Shown one piece after another: positions 16,373-25,889 of a stretch of DNA of 60,308 nucleotides. Made by a program: the position numbers and the translations under genes. The stretch's first letter is position 1. Each line of letters opens with the position of its first letter. The notes beneath the pieces are model-generated. The model worked only from the letters and a program-made list of their open reading frames with translations. It searched no databases and was not told the origin of the DNA. The stretch lies in assembly GCA_020072815.1 (NCBI GenBank), contig JAIQGE010000024.1, positions 1-60,308 of the forward strand, written 5' to 3'. The DNA is from Terriglobia bacterium. GTDB taxonomy: Bacteria; Acidobacteriota; Terriglobia; Terriglobales; Acidobacteriaceae.

Positions 16373-16579
16373 ATGCAACGCCCCTCCAAACCTCGCAAGA
16401 AACTCGGCAAACGACCACTTGGCCTATTTCGGGGCGAAATCTGGATGGCGCCCGATTTCGACGCGCCGTTAGAACTCATAGAGTCCTCCGAAAAGATGGC
16501 GCTGCCGCCTGAAAACTCGAGTGCCACCAAGATAAATGCTAAACGGCGCAAACCCGCCAGGAAGCGTACGCGTCCGTAA
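16373..16579 (+). CDS. Hypothetical small basic protein, antitoxin-tail-like
   Basis: This 68-residue protein begins 13 bases after the preceding gene and is probably co-transcribed. The segment LGLFRGEIWMAPDFDAPLE resembles the C-terminal toxin-binding tail found in several VapB/Phd-type antitoxins. No DNA-binding domain precedes it, and no PIN-type toxin follows. The ends are Lys/Arg-rich. It could be a true small gene, a free-standing antitoxin fragment, or the remnant of a toxin-antitoxin pair. The function is unknown. Confidence 0.5.
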   Translation: MQRPSKPRKKLGKRPLGLFRGEIWMAPDFDAPLELIESSEKMALPPENSSATKINAKRRKPARKRTRP

Positions 16580-16649
16580 GCCGCTAGTGGTCCGAACAAC
16601 GTTCTTTTAGTTGCTAACGGCTTCAGCGCCCTTTACCCTAGTCTAGTTC

Positions 16650-17477
16650 ATGCACTTCACCCGCCTCCGACGCGCGTTCTGGCAAGCCTTTATGCACGGC
16701 CAGTTTTCCACGGCCAAGGCGGCGGCGTATTCGTCCATTCTCACGCTGTTTCCGGCATTTCTGGTGGTCACCTCAGTTCTGGAGGCCTCGCACAACACGG
16801 AAGGCTTCCTGCAGCAGATTGCGGCCGCGGTGGGCTGGGTGCTTCCGCCGGGTTCGCGGTCGGTGGCGCTGTCGTTTTTTCAGACCAAGCAGCACCACGC
16901 CAACCGGATCATCATCTCCACTTCCATCGTGACCCTGCTGGCGGCTTCCGGCGTGATGATTTCCTGGATGGACGGGTTCCGCCGGGCGTACGGCATGCAG
17001 AACACCTGGGGATTCTGGAAGGAACGGGCCATCGCGCTGTACCTGGTGCTCCTGGCGCTGATTCCCATGGGTTTTGCCACCATCCTGGTGGCCTTTGGCA
17101 ATGAAGTGGAGAACTGGATCCAGGCGGAGACCATGCACCTGTTCAAACCGCTGATCATCTTGCTATGGGACGGAGTGCGCTGGGCGATAGCTCTGATTAC
17201 CAGCATCGCGGTAATCAGCCTGATCTACCATCATGGGCTGCCCAAGACGCAATCCTGGCGCAGGGTGCTGCCTGGGGCCACGGTGGCGTCCCTGCTTTGG
17301 TTCCCGGCGACGATGGTCTTTGGCTGGTACGTCAGAGAGTACGCTACCTACAGCGTGGTCTACGGGTCCTTCAGCGCGGCGATTGCCTTGCTGGTGTGGA
17401 TGTACATTGTCTCCGTGATCGTGTTGCTGGGAGCTGAGATTAACGCGCAGGTTTTTCCCAGAAGCCCGGAAAACTGA
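16650..17477 (+). CDS. YihY/BrkB-family inner-membrane protein
   Basis: This 275-residue polytopic membrane protein belongs to the YihY/virulence factor BrkB family (once mis-assigned as RNase BN). About six hydrophobic segments are visible. The family-typical N-terminal GQFSTAKAAAYSSILTLFPA block lies at about residues 17-36. The C-terminal helices carry the YGSFSAAIALLVWMY signature. The substrate is not established for this family. The gene is followed at 44 bases by pyk on the same strand. The ATG at 16650 gives the full first amphipathic helix. Confidence 0.88.
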   Translation: MHFTRLRRAFWQAFMHGQFSTAKAAAYSSILTLFPAFLVVTSVLEASHNTEGFLQQIAAAVGWVLPPGSRSVALSFFQTKQHHANRIIISTSIVTLLAASGVMISWMDGFRRAYGMQNTWGFWKERAIALYLVLLALIPMGFATILVAFGNEVENWIQAETMHLFKPLIILLWDGVRWAIALITSIAVISLIYHHGLPKTQSWRRVLPGATVASLLWFPATMVFGWYVREYATYSVVYGSFSAAIALLVWMYIVSVIVLLGAEINAQVFPRSPEN

Positions 17478-17521
17478 ATTTCACAACTAAGAATTCACAA
17501 CCAAGAAGGAAGAAGTCACTG

Positions 17522-19030
<1,509 letters not shown>

Positions 19031-19031
19031 A

Positions 19032-19216
19032 TCAGCAATTAGCAGACAGCAAATAGCAATCAGCAATCAGCCAAAAAAGTCACGGCCGTGTCTTTTCGGC
19101 AGTTGTTCTGGTGGATCGTCGTTGAGCTATGCCGTCCGCACGCCAAACCGCCAAGTCATCACTAGGTTCGAGAGTGCTTGAAGGCTGACTGCTGATTGCT
19201 GACGGCTGATTGCTCA
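19032..19216. repeat. Intergenic palindrome (AGCAATCAGC family, copy 1)
   Basis: The left arm (about 19032-19072) is made of AGCAAT/AGCAGA words. The right arm (about 19182-19216) is the inverse, with CTGATTGCTGA words. It fills the gap between the convergent pyk and rhomboid genes, and its right arm overlaps the rhomboid stop. Related copies are at 32407-32593 and 42646-42763. It may act as a bidirectional transcription stop. Confidence 0.75.
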
Positions 19217-20029
19217 GTTCACCCACCCGCCGGAATCGCCGTCTTTTTTGTCCTTGTCAGGGTCTTCCGGGTAGAACCGTTTGGGGTCGCGTTCTTGTTT
19301 GCTCATGTAGACTTGAAACTTTTTGGCGGCGCGCTTCCGTTTCCAGCGATGGTACGCATTCCTGAGACCGAAGGACCGTTCCGACACAGCAAACGACATG
19401 CCCCGCCGGGGAACAAATTTGACAAACAGGTAGCCGAAGAAAAGTCCGCCGAGGTGCGCAATGTGGGCCACGCCGCCGCTCTCCTGCATGGAGAACACGA
19501 CCGTAACAACAATGAGGATCGCAATCAAATATTTTGCTTTGATCCCAACCGGCAAGGGGATCATGATGATTTCGTTTTCCGGAAAGAACATGGCAAAGGC
19601 CATCAGCACTGCATAGATTCCTGCCGAGGCACCGACGGTGATGGAATTGGGATTTCCGAGAATCCCCGAATAAGCCAGCCCGATGCTGAACAGAGCGCCG
19701 CCGACCACTCCTGCCAGGAACAACTCAAGGAACCAGCGGTGGCCGCGCAAGCTTTCCGTGGAAGGGCCGAACATCCACAAGGTAATCATGTTGAAGAACC
19801 AATGGATGAAACCGCCGTGTATGACGGAATAAGTAACGATCTGCCACACCCATCCGTGCATGACGGCGGTGGGCACGAGTCCAAACCAGAACACAAACCT
19901 GGCTTCCAGCAGCGGCGCCGAGAGGCCCAGCAACGCCATCGCAAAATACACGACAGCGTTAATGGCGATCAGCCAGGTTACCGCGGGCGTGAACGGCGGC
20001 AGGCTCAGCGTCTGTTGGGTTCTGGTCAT
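19214..20029 (-). CDS. Rhomboid-family intramembrane serine protease
   Basis: Rhomboids cleave transmembrane helices inside the bilayer. The 271-residue protein has six predicted membrane helices. The catalytic serine is Ser135 in GASAG, and the partner histidine is His192 in AHIAHLGG. The HWFFN oxyanion region is at residues 76-80. A basic, charged C-terminal tail of about 60 residues extends into the cytoplasm. The start ATG overlaps the stop of the upstream M28 peptidase gene by one base (TAATG), so translation is probably coupled. The substrate is unknown. Confidence 0.93.
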   Translation of the reverse strand: MTRTQQTLSLPPFTPAVTWLIAINAVVYFAMALLGLSAPLLEARFVFWFGLVPTAVMHGWVWQIVTYSVIHGGFIHWFFNMITLWMFGPSTESLRGHRWFLELFLAGVVGGALFSIGLAYSGILGNPNSITVGASAGIYAVLMAFAMFFPENEIIMIPLPVGIKAKYLIAILIVVTVVFSMQESGGVAHIAHLGGLFFGYLFVKFVPRRGMSFAVSERSFGLRNAYHRWKRKRAAKKFQVYMSKQERDPKRFYPEDPDKDKKDGDSGGWVN

Positions 20030-21576
20030 TACTTCTTGTCCGCCTGGGGCGTTGGTGTTGCCGCCGGCGAAGGTCCGCGCTCCGGCCCAGGAATCGCCAC
20101 CAGGCTGCGTTGTCCATTGGCGCCTACGGACCGCACGCCGAAGATCACGTTGTCCTTGGACTCCTGCAGGTCAATCTTGGTTGCGGTGGTGCGGGTTGCG
20201 TTCTCCTCGGGGAAGTCAGGGTCCGTGGTCTTGCGCCAGACCACGTCGTAGGCCACGGCCCCGGCGACCGCGTCCCACTCGATTTTGGAATCGTTCTCCA
20301 GGTCGTGCGTCAGCAGGCGGGCCTTGGGCGCTGCCGGCGCGGACGCCAGCGTGGCCAGCGTGGCGGCGTTGAGCCGGGCCACGTTGGCCAGGTAGTCGAA
20401 ATTGACGAACTTGGGCCAGTCACCGTACTCGATGCCTTTTTCCACGCGCGGGGTCTGGTGCTGGTGGTGGAAGTCTTCGCGATACTCGGTAAAACGGACT
20501 GCGGCGAATCCTTGCTCATTAAAGGAGCTGTGATCGCCGCCGCGCAGGAAACGGTCGCGGCGGAAAATGATTTTTGGGGTAAATTTCCCGAAGCTGGTAT
20601 ACGTCTGGTTGACTTCCTGGACGTAGCGGGCAATCTGGCGCGAGGCGGAATCGTTTTCACCGCCCACGGCGCGGATGGCGCGCAGATCGGCTTCGCTGGC
20701 CGCTGCGGGAAGGCCCTCAGAAAAAACGCGCACCCAGTTAAAATTCTGCAGCGTATCGCCGGGCGTGCGATTTCCGCCGACAATGTCATTGTTCAGCACG
20801 CCTTCCAGTTGCCAGCCCTCGGCTTTGGCCATCTTGGCGAAGTGCGAGCTGCCGTCCAGACCCTGTTCTTCGCCGGCGACGGTGAGAAAAATAATGGTCG
20901 CAGGAAACCTGTGCTTGCTGAGCACGCGGGCGCATTCCAGAGACACGGAAGTGCCGCTGCCATCGTCATTCGCGCCCGGGGCGGGATCAGTGGTGTTTTC
21001 GTTCTGGCTGTTGCGGGAATCGTAATGGCCGGTCACCAGGAAAATACGCTTGGCCTGTGCCGGATCGGTACCACGCAAAATCGCGTAGACGTTCTGGAGT
21101 TCCGTCGGCTGCGGGATGCGGTTTTTAGGCTGCAGCACAAACGTGTCGGTCTTTACTTCCAGGCAGCCGCCGCATGCGGCGGAGTAGCGCTCGAATTCAG
21201 ACTTGATCCAGTTGCGCGCGGCGACGATGCCTTTGTCTGAGGTCGCGGCCCCCGGATTGTTCACGGAGAGCGTGCTCCGCGTGCCAAAGCTGACCAGCTT
21301 TTCATCCGTCTGCTGCAGCTGTTGCGGAGACACATCATGGATAATATGAATGATGGCCTCGTCTTTGACCCGGCCCGGCGTTTTGGCTGGGGCCTTCTTG
21401 CCGGCGGCAGTTTTGGCCGGCTTCTTCCCGGCGGTCTTGGATGCGGCGGGCGCGGGTTTCGGTGTATGGGCCGGCTGCTGGGCAACGGCGCCCGGCAAAA
21501 GCAGCATCAGAACGGCCATCAGGAAAACCAAGGTACAGTATGTTGTGCGGCGCAAGAGCAAGATTTTCACCTTCAT
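20029..21576 (-). CDS. Secreted M28-family metallopeptidase
   Basis: This is a zinc-dependent amino- or carboxypeptidase of 515 residues. A signal peptide (about 1-33) is followed by an Ala/Pro/Lys-rich linker (to about 70). The M28 zinc ligands are visible: His in VTGHYDS (about 184), Asp in PGANDDGSG, Glu in AGEEQG, Asp in NNDIVGG, and a late His in GGDHSSF. The C-terminus resembles a fibronectin-like beta domain. The start ATG at 21576 is chosen over a TTG six codons upstream. It is coupled to the rhomboid gene. Confidence 0.92.
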   Translation of the reverse strand: MKVKILLLRRTTYCTLVFLMAVLMLLLPGAVAQQPAHTPKPAPAASKTAGKKPAKTAAGKKAPAKTPGRVKDEAIIHIIHDVSPQQLQQTDEKLVSFGTRSTLSVNNPGAATSDKGIVAARNWIKSEFERYSAACGGCLEVKTDTFVLQPKNRIPQPTELQNVYAILRGTDPAQAKRIFLVTGHYDSRNSQNENTTDPAPGANDDGSGTSVSLECARVLSKHRFPATIIFLTVAGEEQGLDGSSHFAKMAKAEGWQLEGVLNNDIVGGNRTPGDTLQNFNWVRVFSEGLPAAASEADLRAIRAVGGENDSASRQIARYVQEVNQTYTSFGKFTPKIIFRRDRFLRGGDHSSFNEQGFAAVRFTEYREDFHHQHQTPRVEKGIEYGDWPKFVNFDYLANVARLNAATLATLASAPAAPKARLLTHDLENDSKIEWDAVAGAVAYDVVWRKTTDPDFPEENATRTTATKIDLQESKDNVIFGVRSVGANGQRSLVAIPGPERGPSPAATPTPQADKK

Positions 21577-21663
21577 TAGAAAGCTTGACGGCAACCTGCA
21601 GAGATTCTAAATATAATCACGTGACCTATGCCACCTGGGAGTGGCCCGCTGAGGAGGAAAGCA

Positions 21664-21867
21664 ATGCCAATTTGTCCACAATGTGACACCGACCTCGACC
21701 TGGATGAGGAGGAGCTCGAGGAAGGGGAAATCGTCGCCTGCCCGGAGTGCGGCACGGATTTCGAAGTCGTCACCAAGAGCCCGCTGGAGTTGAATCCAGT
21801 GGACGAGCTCGACGAAGATGACGAGGACGACCTGGACGATGAGGAAGACGAGGAAGATGAGTACTGA
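21664..21867 (+). CDS. LysW-like acidic zinc-ribbon protein
   Basis: This 67-residue protein has two CxxC pairs (Cys4/Cys7 and Cys26/Cys29) enclosing an acidic loop. The layout of the LysW amino-group carrier follows, including SPLELNPVDEL. Canonical LysW ends in EDWGE, where the terminal Glu is loaded. Here the tail is a run of Asp/Glu ending in DEY. No lysX or argX-type ligase is present nearby, so a role in lysine or arginine synthesis is doubtful. The ATG at 21664 has GAGGAGG upstream; an earlier in-frame ATG at 21628 is disfavoured. The stop overlaps the next start. Confidence 0.8.
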   Translation: MPICPQCDTDLDLDEEELEEGEIVACPECGTDFEVVTKSPLELNPVDELDEDDEDDLDDEEDEEDEY

Positions 21868-22279
21868 GCGCCGCGCCCTGGCCAAAGCCGCGGTCCTGAG
21901 CGTGGCGCTGGGCCTGCTCATTACTTCCGCGTTCGCCCGCGAAGACCGGAAAAAGCGCGAAGACTCCAGGAAGCACTACGCGCTCATCTTCGGCACCGTC
22001 TTCGGCACTGACGACCGTCCTGTCTACGGCGTTCGGATTACCATCCGCGAAGTGGGAAAGAAACATCCCAGCTGGGAACTGGTGTCTGACCATCGCGGTG
22101 AATTCGCGCAGCGCGTGCCTCCCGGCCCGTCTGACTACGAAATCAAGGGCGAAGCCGAGTTTGCTCCCCTGGAAAATGGCAAGCCGCAAGTAGCTAAAAA
22201 GAAGAAGGTTAGAGCTGAAGCCAAAGTGCACATTGCAGAAGAAGAGCGCCAGGACGTCAGCCTGCATCTAACTGACTAG
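21857..22279 (+). CDS. Small secreted CarboxypepD_reg-like protein 1
   Basis: This 140-residue protein has a signal peptide (about 1-26, ending SAFA). A domain like the carboxypeptidase regulatory (transthyretin-like) fold follows: GTVFGTDDRPVYGVRITIRE and a later DHRGEFAQRVPPG. A Lys-rich stretch and a short acidic end close the protein. The start overlaps the LysW-like gene by 11 bases, so translation of the two is probably coupled. Such domains usually occur in larger surface proteins; the stand-alone form has no assigned role. Confidence 0.78.
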   Translation: MSTERRALAKAAVLSVALGLLITSAFAREDRKKREDSRKHYALIFGTVFGTDDRPVYGVRITIREVGKKHPSWELVSDHRGEFAQRVPPGPSDYEIKGEAEFAPLENGKPQVAKKKKVRAEAKVHIAEEERQDVSLHLTD

Positions 22280-22312
22280 CAATTTCCAAAGAATTTAGTC
22301 GGAGGACATGCT

Positions 22313-22678
22313 GTGAGAAAGTCTGCGTACAGATGGGCGCTGCTGCTGGGCATCCTGGCGGCGACTCTGGGCTTGGCCCAGACGCGCGCAGAGAGCGGCG
22401 GCGCGCAGCAGGCCTTGCGTTCGCTGACTGGTCACGTCGTGTCCAGCCAGAACCAGCCGCTGCAGAAGGCCATTGTGTATCTGAAGAACACCAAGAGCCT
22501 GGTGATTAAGACATACATCACGGAAGCCGACGGGTCTTACCGTTTTCCCGCGCTCTCTCCCAACGTGGATTACGAAGTCTACGCCGACTATCAAGGCTCG
22601 CGTAGTGACACCAAAACGCTCAGCGCGTTCGACAACCGGAAGCAAGTGAACATCACGCTGAAAATCCACAGCAAATAA
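22313..22678 (+). CDS. Small secreted CarboxypepD_reg-like protein 2
   Basis: This is a 121-residue secreted protein with a signal peptide (about 1-26). One carboxypeptidase-regulatory-like domain spans LTGHVVSSQNQPLQKAIVYL to a VNITLKI terminal strand. It starts at GTG 22313 directly after GGAGGACATGCT. It lies 33 bases after the previous gene and is paralogous in fold to it. It may be anchored or act as a partner in the envelope; no catalytic residues are seen. Confidence 0.78.
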   Translation: MRKSAYRWALLLGILAATLGLAQTRAESGGAQQALRSLTGHVVSSQNQPLQKAIVYLKNTKSLVIKTYITEADGSYRFPALSPNVDYEVYADYQGSRSDTKTLSAFDNRKQVNITLKIHSK

Positions 22679-22682
22679 CTTC

Positions 22683-22725
22683 CAAAAGAAAAAGGCCGCC
22701 CTCTTGATACAAAGTAGGACGGCCT
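22683..22725 (-). terminator. Intrinsic terminator of rpsA
   Basis: On the - strand, AGGCCGTCCT (22725-22716) pairs with the segment at 22702-22693 with one mismatch. A T-rich run follows (complement of the A-run 22684-22692). It lies between the convergent rpsA and small secreted-protein genes. Confidence 0.8.
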
Positions 22726-22752
22726 AGAATCGTTTTGACTGCGCTCCAGCGA

Positions 22753-24507
22753 TCAGCTCTGGTCGTTGCCGGCGCGCTTCCAGTTGATGATGTCGCCCAG
22801 CGTGGTGGTGGCGCTGCTGCTGGACGCCGGATGCTTATAGGCTTCCACATCAGCGCGGCTGGCTTCATCGCCCACGGCGCGCAGGCTGAGTCCGACTTTC
22901 TTTTCCTCAGCGTTCATCTTGATGATCTTGAACTCGTGTTCCTGGCCGGCTTCCAATTTGGCGGATGCTCCGCTGGAATCGGTGGCTTCAGAGTTGTGGC
23001 AAAGGCCTTCCACGCCTTCCGCGATCTCCACAAACGCGCCGAACTGCGCCAGACGCAGCACCTTGCCGTGCACCTGGTCGCCCACGCGATGCGTATTGAA
23101 GAAAGTTTCCCAGGCGTCAGGCTGAAGCTGCTTTACGCCCAGCGACAAGCGGCGCTGTTCCGGCTCAATGCCCAGAACAATGGCCTTCACCTTCTCGCCT
23201 TTTTTCAGGACTTCAGAAGGATGCTTGACCCGCTTGGTCCAGCTCAAGTTGCTCACGTGCACCAGGCCGTCAATGCCGTCTTCGATTTCGATAAATGCGC
23301 CAAAGTCGGTGAGGTTCCGCACCCGGCCTTCCACCGTGGAGTTGATCGGATACTTCTCGTGCAAGCGCTCCCAGGGATTCGATTCCAGTTGCTTCAGGCC
23401 CAGAGAGATGCGGCGCTCGCCGGAATTCACGTTGAGCACCACGCACTCGATCTCATCACCCACGTTCACCAGCTTCGAAGGGTGCTTCATTCGCTTGGAC
23501 CACGACATCTCGCTCACGTGGACCAGGCCTTCAATGCCCTGCTCCAGCTCCACAAAGGAGCCGTAGTCGGTCACGCTGAGCACGCGGCCTTTCACGCGGG
23601 CGCCGATGGGATAGCGTTCCGCGGCGTCCAGCCAGGGGTCGGGCGTAAGCTGTTTGAAGCCGAGGGAAACGCGCAGCTTCTCCGGATCGAACTTTAAGAC
23701 TTTCACCTGGATCTGGTCGCCCACGTGGACCAGGTCGCGAGGATGCGTCAGCCGGCCCCAGGACATGTCCGTGATGTGCAGCAGGCCGTCAATGCCGCCC
23801 AGGTCCACGAACGCGCCGTAATCGGTCAGGTTCTTCACCGTGCCGGTGAGGATGGCGCCCTCCGCCAGGTTCTCCAGGGTCTTGCCGCGCTTGGCGGTGA
23901 CTTCTTCATCCAGGATCGCTTTGCGCGAAACCACAATGTTGCCGCGCTTCTTGTTCAGCTTGATCACGCGGACTTCAATTTCATGGCCCTTCAACGTGTC
24001 CAGATTGCGGACCGGATGGGTATCCACTTGCGAACCCGGCATGAACGCCTTCACGCCGATGTCCACCGAGACTCCGCCCTTCACCCGCTCTACCACTGTG
24101 CCCTTCATGGGTTCTTTGGAGTGGTAGGCCTTCTCAATGTTCTCCCACACACGGACGCGGGCCGCGCGCTCATGCGAGAGCAGCACGGAACCTTCTTCGT
24201 TCTCCCCGCGCTGTACCATCACTTCAATCGGGTCGCCGGGGTTGAACTTGATGTTGCCTTGCGCGTCGGTGACTTCGGCGATCGGCACCAAGCCTTCTGA
24301 CTTGAAGCCGATGTCTACGACAACGTGGGTGGCAGTAATCTTGATGACGGTGCCTTTGAAGACGTTGTCTTCACTGGGCGCCGGTTCGGTTTCCAGGGTG
24401 TACGACTCAAGAGCCGCGGCAAAATCGTCCATGTGGGTTTCTTCTTTTTGAGTCGAGCCCGCAACGGGCTGCTCAGTGGATTCGAGTTGAGAGTTTTTCC
24501 CGGACAT
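22753..24507 (-). CDS. rpsA: 30S ribosomal protein S1
   Basis: S1 helps unstructured mRNA bind the 30S subunit. The 584-residue protein contains six S1 RNA-binding repeats. The best preserved are repeats 3 to 5 (LTDYGAFVDLGGIDGLLHI, VTDYGSFVELEQGIEGLVHV and LTDFGAFIEIEDGIDGLVHV). The two N-terminal repeats are diverged, as expected for the ribosome-binding part. About 45 residues of acidic, Ser/Gln-rich extension precede repeat 1. The frame stays open to 24645; the ATG at 24507 (MSGKNS) is the likeliest start. It has no strong Shine-Dalgarno, which is common for rpsA. Its own terminator is at 22683-22725. Confidence 0.95.
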   Translation of the reverse strand: MSGKNSQLESTEQPVAGSTQKEETHMDDFAAALESYTLETEPAPSEDNVFKGTVIKITATHVVVDIGFKSEGLVPIAEVTDAQGNIKFNPGDPIEVMVQRGENEEGSVLLSHERAARVRVWENIEKAYHSKEPMKGTVVERVKGGVSVDIGVKAFMPGSQVDTHPVRNLDTLKGHEIEVRVIKLNKKRGNIVVSRKAILDEEVTAKRGKTLENLAEGAILTGTVKNLTDYGAFVDLGGIDGLLHITDMSWGRLTHPRDLVHVGDQIQVKVLKFDPEKLRVSLGFKQLTPDPWLDAAERYPIGARVKGRVLSVTDYGSFVELEQGIEGLVHVSEMSWSKRMKHPSKLVNVGDEIECVVLNVNSGERRISLGLKQLESNPWERLHEKYPINSTVEGRVRNLTDFGAFIEIEDGIDGLVHVSNLSWTKRVKHPSEVLKKGEKVKAIVLGIEPEQRRLSLGVKQLQPDAWETFFNTHRVGDQVHGKVLRLAQFGAFVEIAEGVEGLCHNSEATDSSGASAKLEAGQEHEFKIIKMNAEEKKVGLSLRAVGDEASRADVEAYKHPASSSSATTTLGDIINWKRAGNDQS

Positions 24508-24880
24508 AGTTGTTTGAGTTTTTTTCGAGGACTTCTGAAGGGGCCGAATGAACTCCTGAACTTGAGCTGCTTGCTTACTTCCGGCTGACTGCTCAGAGCA
24601 ACATTTTTCTACCCTTCCGGACCTAAAACACGCCGGAGCTCGCAAGGAGGATCAGTGGACGTGCTGAAGGCGGACTCGGGATCATCCGAGCCCCACTGGT
24701 TTGATTCGGCCCCCTTACTTTGCCCTCGGGAGACCTGAAACCCAGCGGCCGGATCTTACGGCAGTCCTGAATGGGCCATAAGACTCCTTCGAGTGTAGCA
24801 ACGCCCCAAGGGAGTGTCAAACGCCGCAGGCCGCTAAAACCCGTTCTTCAGGCCTGTCCGTCTGGTATCTTTCCAGGGTC

Positions 24881-25513
24881 ATGGACTTCCTGTTCACCCC
24901 CTGGCGCTACGCCTACGTCACCACCGCGGAGCAGGCCCAGGGCTGCCTGTTTTGCCGGGTTGTAGGCCACAAAAATGAGCAAGGCAAGACCGCCGACGCC
25001 AAAAAAGCCGAAGAGCGGACGACAGACGACGCGGGGAAAGATTCCGCCCGGACGGGCTCGGCCCAGAGTGGCGAAGGCCAGTCCCAAGCTCAGCCCGACG
25101 CTCCATCCCAGTCCGAATCCGCCGCCGAGTCCGACGCCAAGAACATGATCGTCCACCGCGGCCGGCACTGCTTCGTCATCCTGAACACCTTCCCCTACAC
25201 CAGCGGACACGTCATGGTGGTCCCTTACCAGCACGTTGACCAGCTGCTCAAGCTGCCCGCTCCCGCCGCCCAGGAAATGATGGAGTTGACCCAGAAGATG
25301 GAAGGCATCCTGCGCGAGCTGTACCGCCCGGACGGCCTCAACCTGGGCATGAACCTTGGAAAAGCCGCCGGCGCCGGCGTGGCCGGCCACATCCACATGC
25401 ATATCCTGCCACGATGGGTGGCCGACGCCAGCTTCATGAGCGTGGTGGGCGAAACGCGCATCCTGCCGGAAGATTTGGCGACGACGTACAGAAGAATCAG
25501 GGAAAAGTTCTAG
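24881..25513 (+). CDS. HIT-family nucleotide hydrolase/transferase with long linker
   Basis: This 210-residue protein has the histidine-triad motif HIHMH at residues 170-174 and the N-terminal block MDFLFTPWRYAYV. A CxxC pair (22, 25) precedes the split. Homologues hydrolyse or phosphorolyse dinucleoside polyphosphates such as Ap4A. An Ala/Gln/Ser/Lys-rich segment at about residues 31-87 interrupts the fold between the CxxC and the IVHRG strand. It is probably a disordered insertion of about 55 residues. It is divergent from rpsA across 370 bases. Confidence 0.9.
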   Translation: MDFLFTPWRYAYVTTAEQAQGCLFCRVVGHKNEQGKTADAKKAEERTTDDAGKDSARTGSAQSGEGQSQAQPDAPSQSESAAESDAKNMIVHRGRHCFVILNTFPYTSGHVMVVPYQHVDQLLKLPAPAAQEMMELTQKMEGILRELYRPDGLNLGMNLGKAAGAGVAGHIHMHILPRWVADASFMSVVGETRILPEDLATTYRRIREKF

Positions 25514-25640
25514 CGATTGTCATCTTGAGCAAGCGCAAGGGAGCGTTAGCGACTGAGTGCGCGTCGAAAGATCCCGAGGATGTGTCCTCTGCCATGCCGC
25601 TACGGTGTGTTCTACCCCAATCGCATCTCTACTCTTCCGC

Positions 25641-25724
25641 GTGCGCGACAGTTTCCATTACAAGTTCTGGGTCTACATTCTCTCCGCCTGGTCTGGCATG
25701 CTCTATGTCGGGATCACTGGGTAA
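25641..25724 (+). pseudogene. GIY-YIG endonuclease remnant
   Basis: A 27-codon frame from GTG 25641 to TAA 25722 encodes FWVYILSAWSGMLYVGITG at its end. That is the N-terminal VYIL...LYVGIT core of small GIY-YIG nucleases. Intact members run to about 80-100 residues; here a stop falls right after the second motif and the catalytic Arg/Glu part is missing. It sits in the centre of the palindromic element. It is either a decayed gene or a conserved fragment carried by the repeat. Confidence 0.65.
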
Positions 25725-25889
25725 AACGCCCTGATCAGCATGGTGGAGTAAGCACCCTCGGGATCTTTCGACGCGCCCTCGCTTCCTGCGTCGCTCGGGC
25801 TTGCTTGATTTCATAACAACGACGGCTCCTAAGAGCGCCGAGTAAACTTGAGTTTGCAAAGACCAAGACTCGGACGAAAGGAGCCGCCA

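Noticed and set aside
16373-16579. A full toxin-antitoxin pair
   Set aside because: Only an antitoxin-tail-like segment is seen; no PIN, RelE or other toxin fold lies next to it.
14601-16600. A complete CBASS or Pycsar system around the TIR-like gene
   Set aside because: No nucleotidyltransferase/cyclase or accessory gene is encoded within reach; the next genes are small regulators on the other strand.
21664-22678. A lysine or arginine LysW-dependent biosynthetic cluster
   Set aside because: No lysX, argX, kinase, reductase or aminotransferase gene lies nearby, and the C-terminal EDWGE is missing.
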